This document shows, piece by piece, positions 43,415 through 54,309 of a stretch of 64,000 bases of DNA. The stretch comes from Mesodorylaimus sp. YZB2_4 (taxonomy: Eukaryota; Nematoda; Enoplea; Dorylaimida; Dorylaimidae). The stretch covers positions 806,001 to 870,000 of the forward strand of contig JASANH010000220.1 of assembly GCA_030248295.1 (NCBI GenBank), given 5' to 3'. A program made the position numbers and the translations under genes. Position 1 is the first letter of the stretch. The number at the start of each line of letters is the position of its first letter. A model generated the notes under the pieces. That model worked only from the letters and a program-made list of their open reading frames with translations. It searched no databases and had not been told where the DNA came from.

Positions 43415-44890
43415 TTACAAAACAAGTCTCTCAAAGTGATCACAGTGAGTAAAATTACTCCTGAAAATATTCTCCACATGATTTCCCGAAAAATTCACTT
43501 TTTTTAATTCCTTATTTGTGTTGAATAATCCATCAGGCAATAATCTAAGTCTATTATAATTCAATAAAACGTATGTCAAACTGACTAGATCGTCGAATGC
43601 ACCAGCCTCAATCGTGGCTATGCTATTATTGTACAGGTGCAATACACTCAATTTTTGTGCTCCTCGAAACATTTCGGTTGTAATTTTTTCTAATTTGTTT
43701 TCTGCCAATTTTAATGTATTCATTTTTTTTAAATTTTCGAAAATTCTATCTGATATACTTTTTATTTGATTTTGTTTCAGAAAAAGCCAATTCAATTTAG
43801 TCAATTTATCAAAAACTCCCAATTCTAATGATGTAATTTTGTTGGATGATAAATCTAAATGTTGTACATTTTCCATTCCAGATAACATTTGAGATGTAAC
43901 TTTTTCAATTTTATTTTCATTTAAAGAAATTTGAATTAATTCTTTAGTCTTATTAAAAAGACCATCAGGCCAGAATTGAATTTGATTTTCTTCTAAATGA
44001 ATAAACTCGACGTTGGCTAAATCGTCGAAGGCACCTGACTCGATGGTGTCGATATTATTATGTATCAGCCATAGACTACTCACATTGTGCAGTCCTCGGA
44101 ACATGGTCGATGTGACACGTTCGATTTCATTGTATGACAAATCCACACTGCCTCTAATATTTAATTTTGTAAATAAATTATCTGGCAAGTTTTTAATTTT
44201 GTTTCGATTCAAATTGACTGAAAAAAGATTCGATAAATCGTCTAATGCTCTTGATTCGATGAAACTGATGTTATTATATTTCAAACTTAAGAATTGTAGG
44301 CTAGACATTGCCCGGAACATATGCGAGGATATTGTGCGCAGATCAGCGCCTTCTATGGTCAAAGATTTTAGAGCGGAGGCCGAAGAAAATGATCGAATTG
44401 TAGATTCAGCCAGGGCTAAGCCATCGAAATTTATCCTTTCCAAAAATGGAGTATGTTGAAATTCATCCGACGATATGGTCAATTGCAATGGACCATTTGT
44501 GTGCATGTTGCTGTAAAGATGCAAAATTCTCAAATCGGGCAACATTCTCAATGTATTTTGCGAAATGATTAAATTGGCTTTGGTGTACAGAAAGAGGGTT
44601 GTTGTGGGATAGGTGAAATCGGAGAAACTATGATTTCGTCCATCGTCATCCATAAATGATACTCTACGTAAAAAATTTTCATCAAATGGCTCTCCATTGC
44701 CGCTGAGATGGCAGCTGATGGTTGTCTTGCTGACTGATTCGACATCAGCAGAATTTGTGTCATTCTCATCTTGAGTTTGACGGGTCTCAATTTTTAAGAA
44801 GCATATTGGTTCAATATTAGTTTCATTGGCGGTCACTTGGGCTCGGCAGATTTGATATAATATGAATATTAGAACATAAAACAGGGGCAT
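43415..44890 (-). CDS. Secreted leucine-rich repeat protein
   Basis: Single-exon, 491 aa. Signal peptide at residues 1-18 (MPLFYVLIFILYQICRAQ). From about residue 150 there are some 12-13 leucine-rich repeats of about 24 residues with the extracellular pattern LxxLxLxxNxI. Units alternate in a two-repeat pattern, where MFRG or ML-G units with NNI/NKI are followed by GAFDDL or GLFN units, suggesting growth by duplication of repeat pairs. An N-glycosylation sequon set (NETN, NHSF, NNIS, NVSS) fits a secretory route. No transmembrane helix or clear cysteine-capped C-terminus is seen after SGNHVENIF...HCDHFERLVL, so it is secreted, or a further exon is missing. A binding or cell-surface role is inferred; no orthologue assigned. 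It lies inside the serpin inverted repeat. Confidence 0.88.
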   Translation of the reverse strand: MPLFYVLIFILYQICRAQVTANETNIEPICFLKIETRQTQDENDTNSADVESVSKTTISCHLSGNGEPFDENFLRRVSFMDDDGRNHSFSDFTYPTTTLFLYTKANLIISQNTLRMLPDLRILHLYSNMHTNGPLQLTISSDEFQHTPFLERINFDGLALAESTIRSFSSASALKSLTIEGADLRTISSHMFRAMSSLQFLSLKYNNISFIESRALDDLSNLFSVNLNRNKIKNLPDNLFTKLNIRGSVDLSYNEIERVTSTMFRGLHNVSSLWLIHNNIDTIESGAFDDLANVEFIHLEENQIQFWPDGLFNKTKELIQISLNENKIEKVTSQMLSGMENVQHLDLSSNKITSLELGVFDKLTKLNWLFLKQNQIKSISDRIFENLKKMNTLKLAENKLEKITTEMFRGAQKLSVLHLYNNSIATIEAGAFDDLVSLTYVLLNYNRLRLLPDGLFNTNKELKKVNFSGNHVENIFRSNFTHCDHFERLVL

Positions 44891-45289
44891 TTCGGGTTCG
44901 AGCTTACTCCGTGGGTGGGTCTGGTGGGCTTAGGATTAGGAGATGGCAAAATGAATGATGCCAGGCAGTTCGCAAAAAGGTTTTTATTTCTCGTCCGAAG
45001 GCGGGTGGGTGTTGACGTTGGTGGCTTAGGAGGTTGAGTGAGCTCATAGTTTGGGAAAACGGATGATATCAACTTGTGTTAACTTGTCAGCGAGAAAGTT
45101 GCCAAAGAATTCTTGTCTTGACGAACAGCCTAACTGGCCTAGTGAGCTGGAGTATACGCGGGATTGAAGTCACTAAAAGAAAGAGGGCGTTGGAAATTCA
45201 CGATAGGCATTTTTGGGCTTGAAAATGTGTGGGCACGTGCATGGCAGCGTTAGCTGAAATTCTGTTCAGTTTGTCAGGGACGCATTTGG

Positions 45290-45720
45290 GAAGCCGCCGT
45301 GGCTCAGCTTGGCTTAGCCCTTAGTTGGTCTAAACGCTGCTTCGTGGACCCATGGTATCTGATAACTCACGGTTAGAGGCAATGTTACGCGGTAACGGTG
45401 GCTTAGTTGGTTACAGCGTTGGTCCCGCACTGGCTGGGCCAACAACCCTTGGTCAGAGGTCGCAGTTCTGTTCCGCCTGGAATAGCAGTAGGACCCTTTT
45501 CTCACTCAGAGTGGGGACTGGGCTTCCACGGCGATTCACTGACCTTGCACACCTGGCCCTGGGTGACTCATTGTCAAGTTGCGGGCACAGAAGGAGAGGA
45601 GAATCAGGAAACACCTCCTCCTCCCCCCCTCTCGCTCAGCATTACCCTGGGACTGGTGCTGGCACAGGATGCCCTCGGCGGAGGTGCTCCAAGTGAATGA
45701 AAGTTGGACGCCTCCAGCTA
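45290..45720 (+). repeat. Dispersed repeat copy
   Basis: The body shares ACTGGTGCTGGCACAGGATG and CCTC-GGAGGTGCTCC words with 30250-30490 and related sequence at 24540-24770. Non-coding; it fills most of the LRR-DCAF5 interval. Confidence 0.6.
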
Positions 45721-46026
45721 TAGGCAAAACATGTCGGATGTGAAGGAACACCTGGACAGAGGATTCAGACATCTGCTCCGGGGAAGTTGTTAAAATAAAC
45801 CACAAATGATTTCGAACAATAAGGAAGATACTATATTAGTGAAAAAGGGAAACAAAGATGAACGCCATTCTTGAGCTAAAGCACATTTTATAATACCCGC
45901 TATCTGCCATAAAGAAACAATAATGTCTGCTACGAAGCGCAAACGCTCGGTCAGACAACGTGTTGCGAATGCGGACACGGTTCTGCGGCGGCGATCGGTG
46001 ATCGATTGTCTTCTGGTGTAATCAAA

Positions 46027-49000
46027 ATGTCGGACAGAAACTCGACATTAGATGCTCATATATCAAAGCCAACATCTAAAATACCATCGAATTTACGGCA
46101 CGATAGGATACGGTTATTGTTCAATCGTGAAATCGGTGGTTTTCCCAAAAAACGGATAGAAAATGGAAGGTTTGAGAATGAAATGCTGAAATCGCAAGCG
46201 CTCGGCAATAAGCAGCAGCTGCGACCAAGTTATTATCAGAAAGATATTGTTGGTCATTTCGGATGTGTAAATGCAGTCGAATTCAGTCGCTCACCAGAAG
46301 AATTTCTTGGTTCGGGTAAGTACCGTTGTCGTTCGCCCGTGCAAAACGAGACCCTAGAATCTGGCTGGAGGAAGTGTAATTGGTTAGTCGGAAAAAAACG
46401 AGATCGTATGGGCCTCATCCGCTCGTTGATTTTGTGATTGACTGACGCGATCTTTTGGAAATATTCCAGGTCATCCTATGATACTGTATCTATGTTTGGG
46501 CCTATACCTATGTAGGGGCCAAACACATGGGCCCTGTAGATGTGTTTTTAGAACTGGCATTCCTGGAGGGTGGGAGGTCGTTACTTTCTCCTGCAGGGCA
46601 GGGAGGTCTCGGATTATTTCAGACGGGTATGCCCAATTACCTCCCTGGTCTCGCGATCCACTGTCTAGGGCGAGGCAGAAACTGTTGCTTGCCTCCGACG
46701 GCTAGCAGGAGGCCTTACTGACAGGACAGCTACATCTCCCAAACGCCCTTTGCGTCTTTTACAGCCCTGAATGACAGGGCTGATTCCACAGTTTTTAGAC
46801 CTTGAGGCAGACACAACAAAATGGAAGATCCAGTATGTATGTAAAATGTCAGCACTTGTCCCTTTTTCAGGTGGTGATGACAAGCGTGTCTTGCTTTGGA
46901 AAACATCTGAATTATTTTCGAAAGTGGATAAACCAAAAGTACACGTCATGAAGGGACGTCACGAATCGAATATTTTCTGTCTCGCATTTACATCAGATAC
47001 GCAGCAGCTGTTATCTTCTGGTAAGTTAGCAAGGTGTAACTCCATTCGCACTCTTATAACCTTTATGTTGCAGGGAACGACCACACTGTGCTCGTCCATA
47101 ACTTGATTTCGGGTGATCCAGTGGATGTGTACATTCTCGAAGAAGCTGTCTATAGTATCAGTATTCATCCGGATACAGATCGAATGTTTGTGACTGCTTG
47201 CGAAGATGGTCGAGTTCAATTATGGGACCAACGTTTGCCATCAACTTCGGAAGCTTTGATCATTGCGAGTCATCACGACGCGTTCCAAAGCGCGGCGTTC
47301 AATCCAGCCGAAGGCAAGTTAATCGCCACAGCCAACAGTCGTGACGGAGTTCAGTTGTGGGATGTGAGGCGTCCAAAATGGTAAATCATTGTCTTCGTAC
47401 CGTGGAGCCAAATACGTCATTTTTGTATTTAGGTCCGTCATGCGCTATAATGTTGGCCAACGACAAGCATCGGATATCAGTTTTCGGAATCAGCAAGCCT
47501 CGTGCATGTGCATTCGATGGGATGACCGAGGAGAACGTTTATTGGCGCTGCGTCGTCGTATGATGCCTGTATTGTTTCATATTGGTAATAGTCGTCCGAT
47601 CGCATTCTTCGACCATCCTGGATATTACAACAGTTGTACCATGAAATCATGTTGCTTCGCTGGACTTGACGATGAATACGTGGTAACTGGCTCTGACAAT
47701 TTTAACATCTACATGTGGCCAACACCATCGGTTGATGCCAGTCGCTTTTACAAAACTGGAAAGGAGAAACCAGTAACAGTCAAAGAGGCGACGTGGGAAC
47801 TTAAAGGACATCGATCGATTGTGAACCAAGTCCGGTTCAGCAAAACGCATCAAATGCTAGTTTCGTCCGGAGTGGAGAAAGTCATCAAATTATGGTCACC
47901 ATGGCCGATGCCTGGTGGACGAGGGTTCAGCAAGACGCGTCCATTGTATACTCATCAAGAATATTTGAATATGGTTGTGCGAGATGGGGGATTGCCTGCG
48001 GCGCAGGACGCTCAAGAAGCCCGTGGAGCAACGGAAGAAGATCCAAGAATGCTGGCCTTTTTTGACTCACTAGTTTTGGTAAGCATTTTTGCTCCTTTAC
48101 GTTTGATGTTTTGACACAGTGTTTTGTTTTGAAACAATGTTTTGATTCATTCTCCAGCGAGAAATGGACCATTCGTCATCGAGTGAAGACTCGAGCGATG
48201 ACGAATTTGGAGTGCGGACAATAAGTTTTGTTCCCGAAACAGCAAGCGGAGTTGATTCCGATCGAAGCGAAAACAACTTCAGACGAAGGCGACGCCTGTT
48301 ACAATCAGTAAGTTCATACAGAAGACATACTTACCGATGCTTGTCTCAACGGGGATTGGATTAAATTGGTTGCCAGAAAAAAACATCAAGTGATGTCTAT
48401 TTTTAGGATGAAAACAACGAGTCTTACAGCGGTGTGGTTGTGGAAAGCGAATCGTCGAGTGACTCGGACACGATAACATTGGTCAGCTCGCCGTCGCATA
48501 GTACGATTTCAACTCTGTCATTCTCAGAAATATCTGCTGATTCTGATGACAGTACGAACAGCTCTGATTCAAATGACATTTCTATAATGAGCGATCCAGA
48601 ATTCATGCGACGGCAGTTTCGGCTTTGGTCGCCCTCTTCCAATGAGAATCAACAGCAAACTGCGCAATCGGTGGCTGATCGTGCCGACTCCATGGAATCG
48701 CGCCACTTAGACCCGGCATTAGGGTATATTCCGTCTTCACGTCCTGTTTTCGAACGTGACGTGACGCGACTGGTGATGAGGAAGAGGCGAGAAGCAAATG
48801 CCAGAACGAATGGTCAACGACGTCGACGTGCTTTGAGTGATTCAGCTGTCTCTGGTGCTGCAACGAGCGGAGAAACTAATCTGGAGGCAAGGAATGAGGA
48901 GAATTTATCAAGAGATGAAGTTCGACGTCGGGTTGAGGCTGCTGTGGCAAGTTGTCGCAGGGGTCGGTCCGATGCTGCTCTGAGGCTCGTGATTCGAGAC

Positions 49001-49330
49001 GATGATTTAATCAGCACCGACAATGAGCAACACAATGCTGCACCAGTGTTCCATGTCCCGAGTTCTCTCAGTATTGACTCAGAGGATTCTTCCACTTCGA
49101 ATGGATCTATGGAGAGGGAACGAAGGAAAGAGAAGCGAAGACGGAATGACGATGGCGAGAGTGGACCACATGCTCCTTCATCAAGCAGTGCTGCATTTTG
49201 GAAAAGACGGAAAACTGGTTCAAATGAAGAAGCGAGTGCGTCGAATTCACTGGGTAAACGTAGGCAGTACCGTCGAAGAAGTCATTCATCGTCATCAGAG
49301 TCTGAGCCTGGTGATAACGCGAGAGACTGA
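46027..49330 (+). CDS. DCAF5: DCAF5-like WD40 substrate receptor
   Basis: WD40-repeat protein matching DDB1- and CUL4-associated factor 5, a substrate adaptor of CRL4 ubiquitin ligases (family knowledge). Six exons with closed phases: 46027-46315, 46871-47020, 47074-47380, 47433-48078, 48158-48307 and 48407-49330; 821 aa. Diagnostic blocks in order: YYQKDIVGHFGCVNAVEFS, GGDDKRVLLWKTSELF, ESNIFCLAF, GNDHTVLVHN, DGRVQLWDQR, LIATANSRDGVQLWDVR, RLLALRRRMMPVLF, YNSCTMKSCCFAGLDDEYVV, LKGHRSIVNQVRF, VEKVIKLWSPW, and PRMLAFFDSLVLREMD. The C-terminal half is a Ser/Asp-rich, presumably disordered tail with basic Arg clusters, as in animal DCAF5. Intron 1 (555 bp) has no clear gene. Complete and unbroken. 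Confidence 0.94.
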
Positions 49331-49675
49331 TTTATTGGGTTTAGTTTTTCCATTGTATTTGATTTTCCAATAATGGGCAAGAGTTGCATCAGTTTTAGCG
49401 CAAAGTAAAGTTTCTTTTTCAGCGTATGAGGAATAAGTGAATCAGTCATTTTTTGACGCTGAAAGCGACACATGGCCTCGATGGCATGGATCCCAGCATG
49501 AAAAGCATCGATTTTAGGCACCCTAGATAGCAGCTAAGTAGCGGAGTATTCCCCAAATATGACTAATGATCAAACAGGGTCCAGCCAAGAAGCCGCGTAC
49601 TCAACACTTTAAGCGCAGCGCCAGATTTTTACGCCCTGGCCCTGTGATGTGCAGGTGTTGGCAGTTTAAAATGAC
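49331..49675. other. DCAF5 3' flank
   Basis: Presumptive 3' UTR and spacer up to the edge of the right serpin arm. No gene seen. Confidence 0.5.
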
Positions 49676-49912
49676 CCTTTTATGACAAGCCTGTCACGTG
49701 ACTTTATTCTAGCCAACCAGACACCAGACACTAGTCTCGTCCAATCGGTGCTGAGGTAGGCAGAAACTCACGCTGTCACTTTACACCGTTCACACACTTT
49801 ACATTGTGCAAATAGTGCAGGGGAAAAGACACGACGGAGTCATAATTGAAAATTGCGCGGGCACGAGCGGTCGGATTGTGAAACATTGATAACTTTCTAC
49901 GAAATCGAGAAG

Positions 49913-51511
49913 ATGGAGGCGGCCTTATCAGGAGAACCCGAAAAGCGAGTCAAGTTCAGTAAGTCGACCTCCTTTTTTGTCGCAAAGTTTCAGTTCGATC
50001 CATCATGTTTTTAGCGATGCGTCGTGACGCAGCCACGCCCATGCTTGCGGCGCCGATGTTCAAGGACCTCGACCAGTTTCGAGAATCGGTGGCCGATTTC
50101 TCGTTGAAACTCTACTTCGGTGTGCAGAAGGACCCCGCGACGAACGTGCTCGTCGCGCCGTGCTTGGCCGCCATGCCGCTGCTGCCGTTGTTCACGATAG
50201 CCGAGGGAGAAACGAAGGCCGAAATCAAGGTGAGTCCGCGGATGCCTCGTGGAATATTTTCGATTGAATTATGCAATCTCGTTTCAGAGGGCCCTGGGCC
50301 TGGTCGACTGGGACAACGACAGCTTGCATTCCCGATTTTCGAACGTCTATTATCGCTTGAGCCAGAACGGCCGTCGTCACGATCAATGGCGCCCGCACGG
50401 AATCAAATACTGGGACCTGCACCCAGTCAGCCTGCTGCTGATGAAAAGGTCGCTGATGCCGGAGAGCGGCGAGTGGGATCAAAATCTGGCCATCAAGTTC
50501 AAGTGCTTCGAAAATGTTCTGCACGGAGTGCGCTTTCTCGACGGATTCAATAATTCACAGCTGAGCGAACTGGACAGATTCATCGAGAAGGAAACCAACG
50601 GCGCATTTTTGACATCTAATCTGGATGAGCAAGTAAGTCAACTTTCTTGCGCGCAACTGTGGGTCCTCTCGACCGTAATTATGTTGCCGCAGCCGCAAAC
50701 CAACTTGGCCATGTTGAGTGCCATCGACTACAGCACCATGTTCATCAACGGCACTCGTTTCGACCAAGTGCAATCTCGCAAGTTCTACTCGAATCCTCAG
50801 GACGACGAGTCGGGTGTCGTGTGCGACTTCATTTGCAACGAGACGATCCGAGAGTACGCCGAGAGCGACGAGTGGCAGGTGCTCGGGATCGAATGCTGCT
50901 GGGGGAATCTGACATTCTACGTGTTCCTACCCAAGAGCAAAGAGCAGTTCGGCAATGCGGAAAAGAAATTGACGGGCAAATTGTTGACGGAATTGCTGGA
51001 GGCGGCCGCTCTGCACCGCGTCCACAAGAAGTACGTGGTCAAGGTAAGGAAACCCATCCGACATTAGTTGGTCAAGACTTTAATAAGGTCTTCGATTTTA
51101 GTACGAAATTCCCCAGTTTAGCTTGCGCCAGTCGCACGATCTGACGGGCGTGTTTCGAGACGAGATGGAAATGAAGTCGCTGTTCGACGATTCGATCAAT
51201 CTGAATGCGATTCGTACCCCCCGCGTCGAGAAGCCGTCCCCCATGGGTCCTGTCAGCCAGTTCGTCAGCCTGACTGTGAGTCGAAAGAGAACGCTGACCT
51301 GCCGAGTCTTTAACGGATGTCGCGTCGCTTCCAGGTGGCAAAAGACAAGCGAGGAGAAATCAACCGATTCGCTCGACCACCGAGGGACGCCGTCGAGATT
51401 GCTGGCTACAATCGAGTCGAGTTCATCGCCAACCGGCCATTCTTCTTCGTCGTCTACGACTACCGCGCTCAAATCTTCTTGTACATGGGGCGTTTGTGCC
51501 AATGGTATTAG
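49913..51511 (+). CDS. Serpin, right copy
   Basis: Exons 49913-49958, 50015-50229, 50288-50632, 50693-51043, 51102-51275 and 51335-51511; 435 aa, all GT-AG, phases consistent. Same domain content as the left copy: helix-D-like block, breach and shutter words (FYVFLPKSKEQF, FFFVVYDYRAQIFL) and a non-canonical hinge. The promoter region shared by both copies extends about 235 bp upstream of the ATG, so both may be expressed alike. The high identity, including introns, argues for recent duplication or ongoing gene conversion. Serpins are usually 370-400 aa; the extra length is at the N-terminal side and in loops. No signal peptide, so probably intracellular, like nematode SRP serpins (inference). 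Confidence 0.92.
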
Positions 51512-51739
51512 CCCGAGCCGACTGCGGGGACCTGCTGCGTCGATTATGTGATGATGTCTCTTTTTCTACTGTTTCTTTAGAAGTGCGCAGCTAAGATGTA
51601 TTCAGAGTCATCAAACTATTCGCTGATGTGTGTACCGTGAGTAGCGTGATTAACCGTAGCCGTCAAATACAACAGGGAGCCTGTGGTGACAGAATCTGGT
51701 CGCATGGAGGTCCTGTCCCGAGCAGAAAGCGAAAGTTTC

Positions 51740-52075
51740 TCATTCAGCTCATGATGATCTCGTCTTTGTAGATGGAAACTTGATCGAGAGCAGACGCTAG
51801 CAGTGAAACTTCGAGAGTCCTTCCATGTTTTTGGGTGAGTGTAGCAGCCACGTTTATGTATGCTGTGTCATCGATCTGTGGGACAAGCTGGGCTGGAAAT
51901 TAATTTTCAGTGCTGTTCATGGGGGGGGGGGGGGGGAAATCTTGGAACCCTATTGGATGGCAGATTTTTTTAGCCAGATCTTCCATCAGTCGTTGTGCCC
52001 CCAAACATCCTGAGGCTGTGGAAATGGCTTCTTGATACAATTATAATGAAGTTGACTGTGATCTTTGGTCTGGTG
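51740..52075 (-). pseudogene. Uncharacterised small-gene family, member 3 (decayed)
   Basis: Mirror copy of 38833-39153 inside the serpin arm. It keeps ISTASGCLGAQRLMEDLA and DDTAYINVAATLTQKHGRT but has at least two in-frame stops and a poly-G run that disrupts the frame. Confidence 0.7.
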
Positions 52076-52638
52076 CCATAATCTTGTGTATGATCAGTTA
52101 CTTAGGAGCAGAAAAAACCAAGCCCACAGTCAGTGAATGACGGAATCCATTTCTTCTTTTACGTCATTGATTAACGTTGGCTGAGTGGCCTCGGGAAATC
52201 TTCAATATTAATGATAAAAGTGGCAACAGAAGAACGCATTAGCCAGGAAATCAACACTGTTATTATAAGCTTCTTGTGGACAAGTGAGGTCTCTCAATCG
52301 AGATGTATACATGATATGGGTGGGTGCAGTTTTTTCTGTTTGCCTCCCGCGATGCATATACAGAAAGGATTGTCCCCGGTTTCGTCATGCCTTAGCAGTG
52401 AGTATGAAACTGAGCTTGTTATTAATTGCGACTGAGTTATTTGGTTTTGGCCTTCTCCATTTCCTTTTCTGACTCCTTCGGCCGATAAAATCGAGCCCCT
52501 ATTCGTATCTTGGGCCGGTTTTTGTCGTTTCTCGAAGACGTCGGTGACTGGTTCTGAGAACACAGTCGAAGTGGTAAGTTCAATCGAGAAGCTCCAGCAA
52601 GGCCATTTCCACAGTACAGTCGCCCGTGCTGAAGAAGC

Positions 52639-53607
52639 ATGGCTGCCTTTAATCTCTTCTCGACATGCATGGCCACCGTAGTCCTCATCATTCTGTCCAC
52701 GTGCATGCAATTCGTTGATGCCCGATCAGCTGGAGCTCATTGGACGCACGGCACACTAATGAGAGATGGTAAGGATGACGCATAAATGCTTTGGGGATCT
52801 ACAGTATTTCAAATACTTTTTCTATGAATGCTTGTTCACGTTTTGCCTGATTTTTGTCCCTTGTGTGGACCTGAGATAGAATAAAACTGATGGTATACCC
52901 AGAGGGGCCCATGTGCTTTGTGGGAAACACTTGGAAACGTGGGAACATGCAGGCGCACGCGATGGCTTGAAGACCAACGTGGAGCATGTGGTTGCTGGGC
53001 CCATGGACTTGCATGAGTCGCATGATGGAATGGCTTACTTTCAATTAGGCCTACTCTAATTGTAAGATGGGTGATGAGAGGGTGAGGAGGAAAAGCAGAA
53101 AAAGGGTGTGCTAATCCATATTTCTGACAGACAGACAGACTGATTGTAGATCAGTTCGCCAAGGTCAAGTTGCTCATTTGTGATATCACCTTGAGGTTGC
53201 GACAGAGAAACCTGGCAGGCCACACCACATAATAAGGTCAAGCCTGCCGTGGAGCCGATAGGTTGCACTGTCAAAATGCCTTTTTGTCAGATTCGGCCTC
53301 TTGTCAGTCGACTACAGCAGTCCTCATAATATTCAATCCTACCCACTAGCTCTGCCCTACCCGTTCGCCTACACAGGTTGTGATTTCCATTTCAGCTACA
53401 GTCTTTTGACTTTTAGCTCTCGAAGATCCACGTTTGGATTTGGACGGGCTGGCAGCGGAAGCAAGACGAGATGCTCCAATGCCGTCATACAATATGAACA
53501 ATTTGGATTATTGGATACGGGCACGAAAGGGCTTGTCAGCCAACGAGCTCCTAGGAAACCAGAAGAAAGCACCGGACTGGAACAGCTTGGGTTGGACCTG
53601 GGGCTGA
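52639..53607 (+). CDS. W(X6)W-amide (MIP/allatostatin-B-like) neuropeptide precursor
   Basis: Two exons, 52639-52768 and 53417-53607, joined in phase 1, giving 106 aa. Exon 1 encodes a signal peptide (FSTCMATVVLIILSTCMQFV-DA). Exon 2 ends with a dibasic KK, then APDWNSLGWTWG and a stop. The peptide is at the very C-terminus, with the terminal Gly as amide donor. W, six residues, then W-Gly fits the myoinhibitory peptide / allatostatin-B signature (family knowledge: arthropod MIPs and nematode NLP-38 peptides). Other possible products are a peptide released at RR and at RARK (between AAEA-RR and WIRARK). Unlike multi-copy MIP precursors, only one W(X6)W copy is visible. Amidation and receptor are inferred. 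Confidence 0.75.
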
Positions 53608-54229
53608 TCCATATTTTTATTTGCTAAGAAAAAATCTGAAATGTGGCCGGGTAGATACATATCCAATTTTTCCTATGTAACCCGTCAATGTCCAAAGATA
53701 CATAACTCACGGCTGAAAAATGAAACAGTAAACGAAACGGGAAAAGTGCAAGGATCGGGAAAACGATACGTGCAATACAGTATGTGTGCGTAAGAATTAG
53801 TGGCACTGACAGCAGCGAAAGTAGGTGGCCCCTGCCAGCACTTACAGAGCGAAAACAAAGCTTGGAATGCACAGTCGGTCACCAGATGTCGCAGTGACCC
53901 TTCACCTATGTACCACCAGCTGATAAGCGCTGCGTCCGCCCCCATAGAAGTGCAAAGCGTCTCACTATTTGCGAACAATGCATTTTAGAGAATTGATCCG
54001 CTGTCAGCAGAGTTGCCTAATGCAAGTCTAAATATGCCTGGAAAGCCCCAAATGGTTTCCTTATCTCGCATACTTCTCATAGTGGAAGGCTAGACTCCCT
54101 TTACGCCTAAATACGCGCGCCAAAGTTTCTTTCATGGAGTGATAAACAAACTAAGAAGCTCAGCGATTAGCACGTGCTCCTTATCAGTGAATCTTTCGCT
54201 GCTTGGCTGGAAACTCATCTCTTTATGAG
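53608..54229. other. Intergenic, no gene recognised
   Basis: Short antisense open frames lack splice or domain support. Nothing else is seen before the TATA box of the next gene. Confidence 0.4.
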
Positions 54230-54238
54230 TATATAAAT
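54230..54238 (+). promoter_or_regulatory. TATA box of ML-domain gene A
   Basis: TATATAAAT, 80 bp upstream of the ATG at 54310, with a plausible start site about 30 bp downstream (CAGCTCATACTG). Confidence 0.6.
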
Positions 54239-54309
54239 GAAGAGAAAACGAAGTCAGCTCATACTGTACAGGCAGCAGACACCAGCAAAGACGGGTTTGA
54301 AGAAATTCG

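Larger units (their letters stand above)
49676..52090. repeat. Right arm of the serpin inverted duplication
   Basis: Reverse complement of 38830-41218. A G run at about 51920-51933 differs in length from the C run opposite, breaking co-linearity only outside the serpin. Confidence 0.93.

Noticed and set aside
45352-45700. Overlapping plus-strand frames of about 100 codons
   Set aside because: They lie entirely in a dispersed repeat shared with 30.3 kb.
46478-46721. Short frames in DCAF5 intron 1
   Set aside because: The flanking exons join cleanly across GSGGDD, and the frames lack any support.
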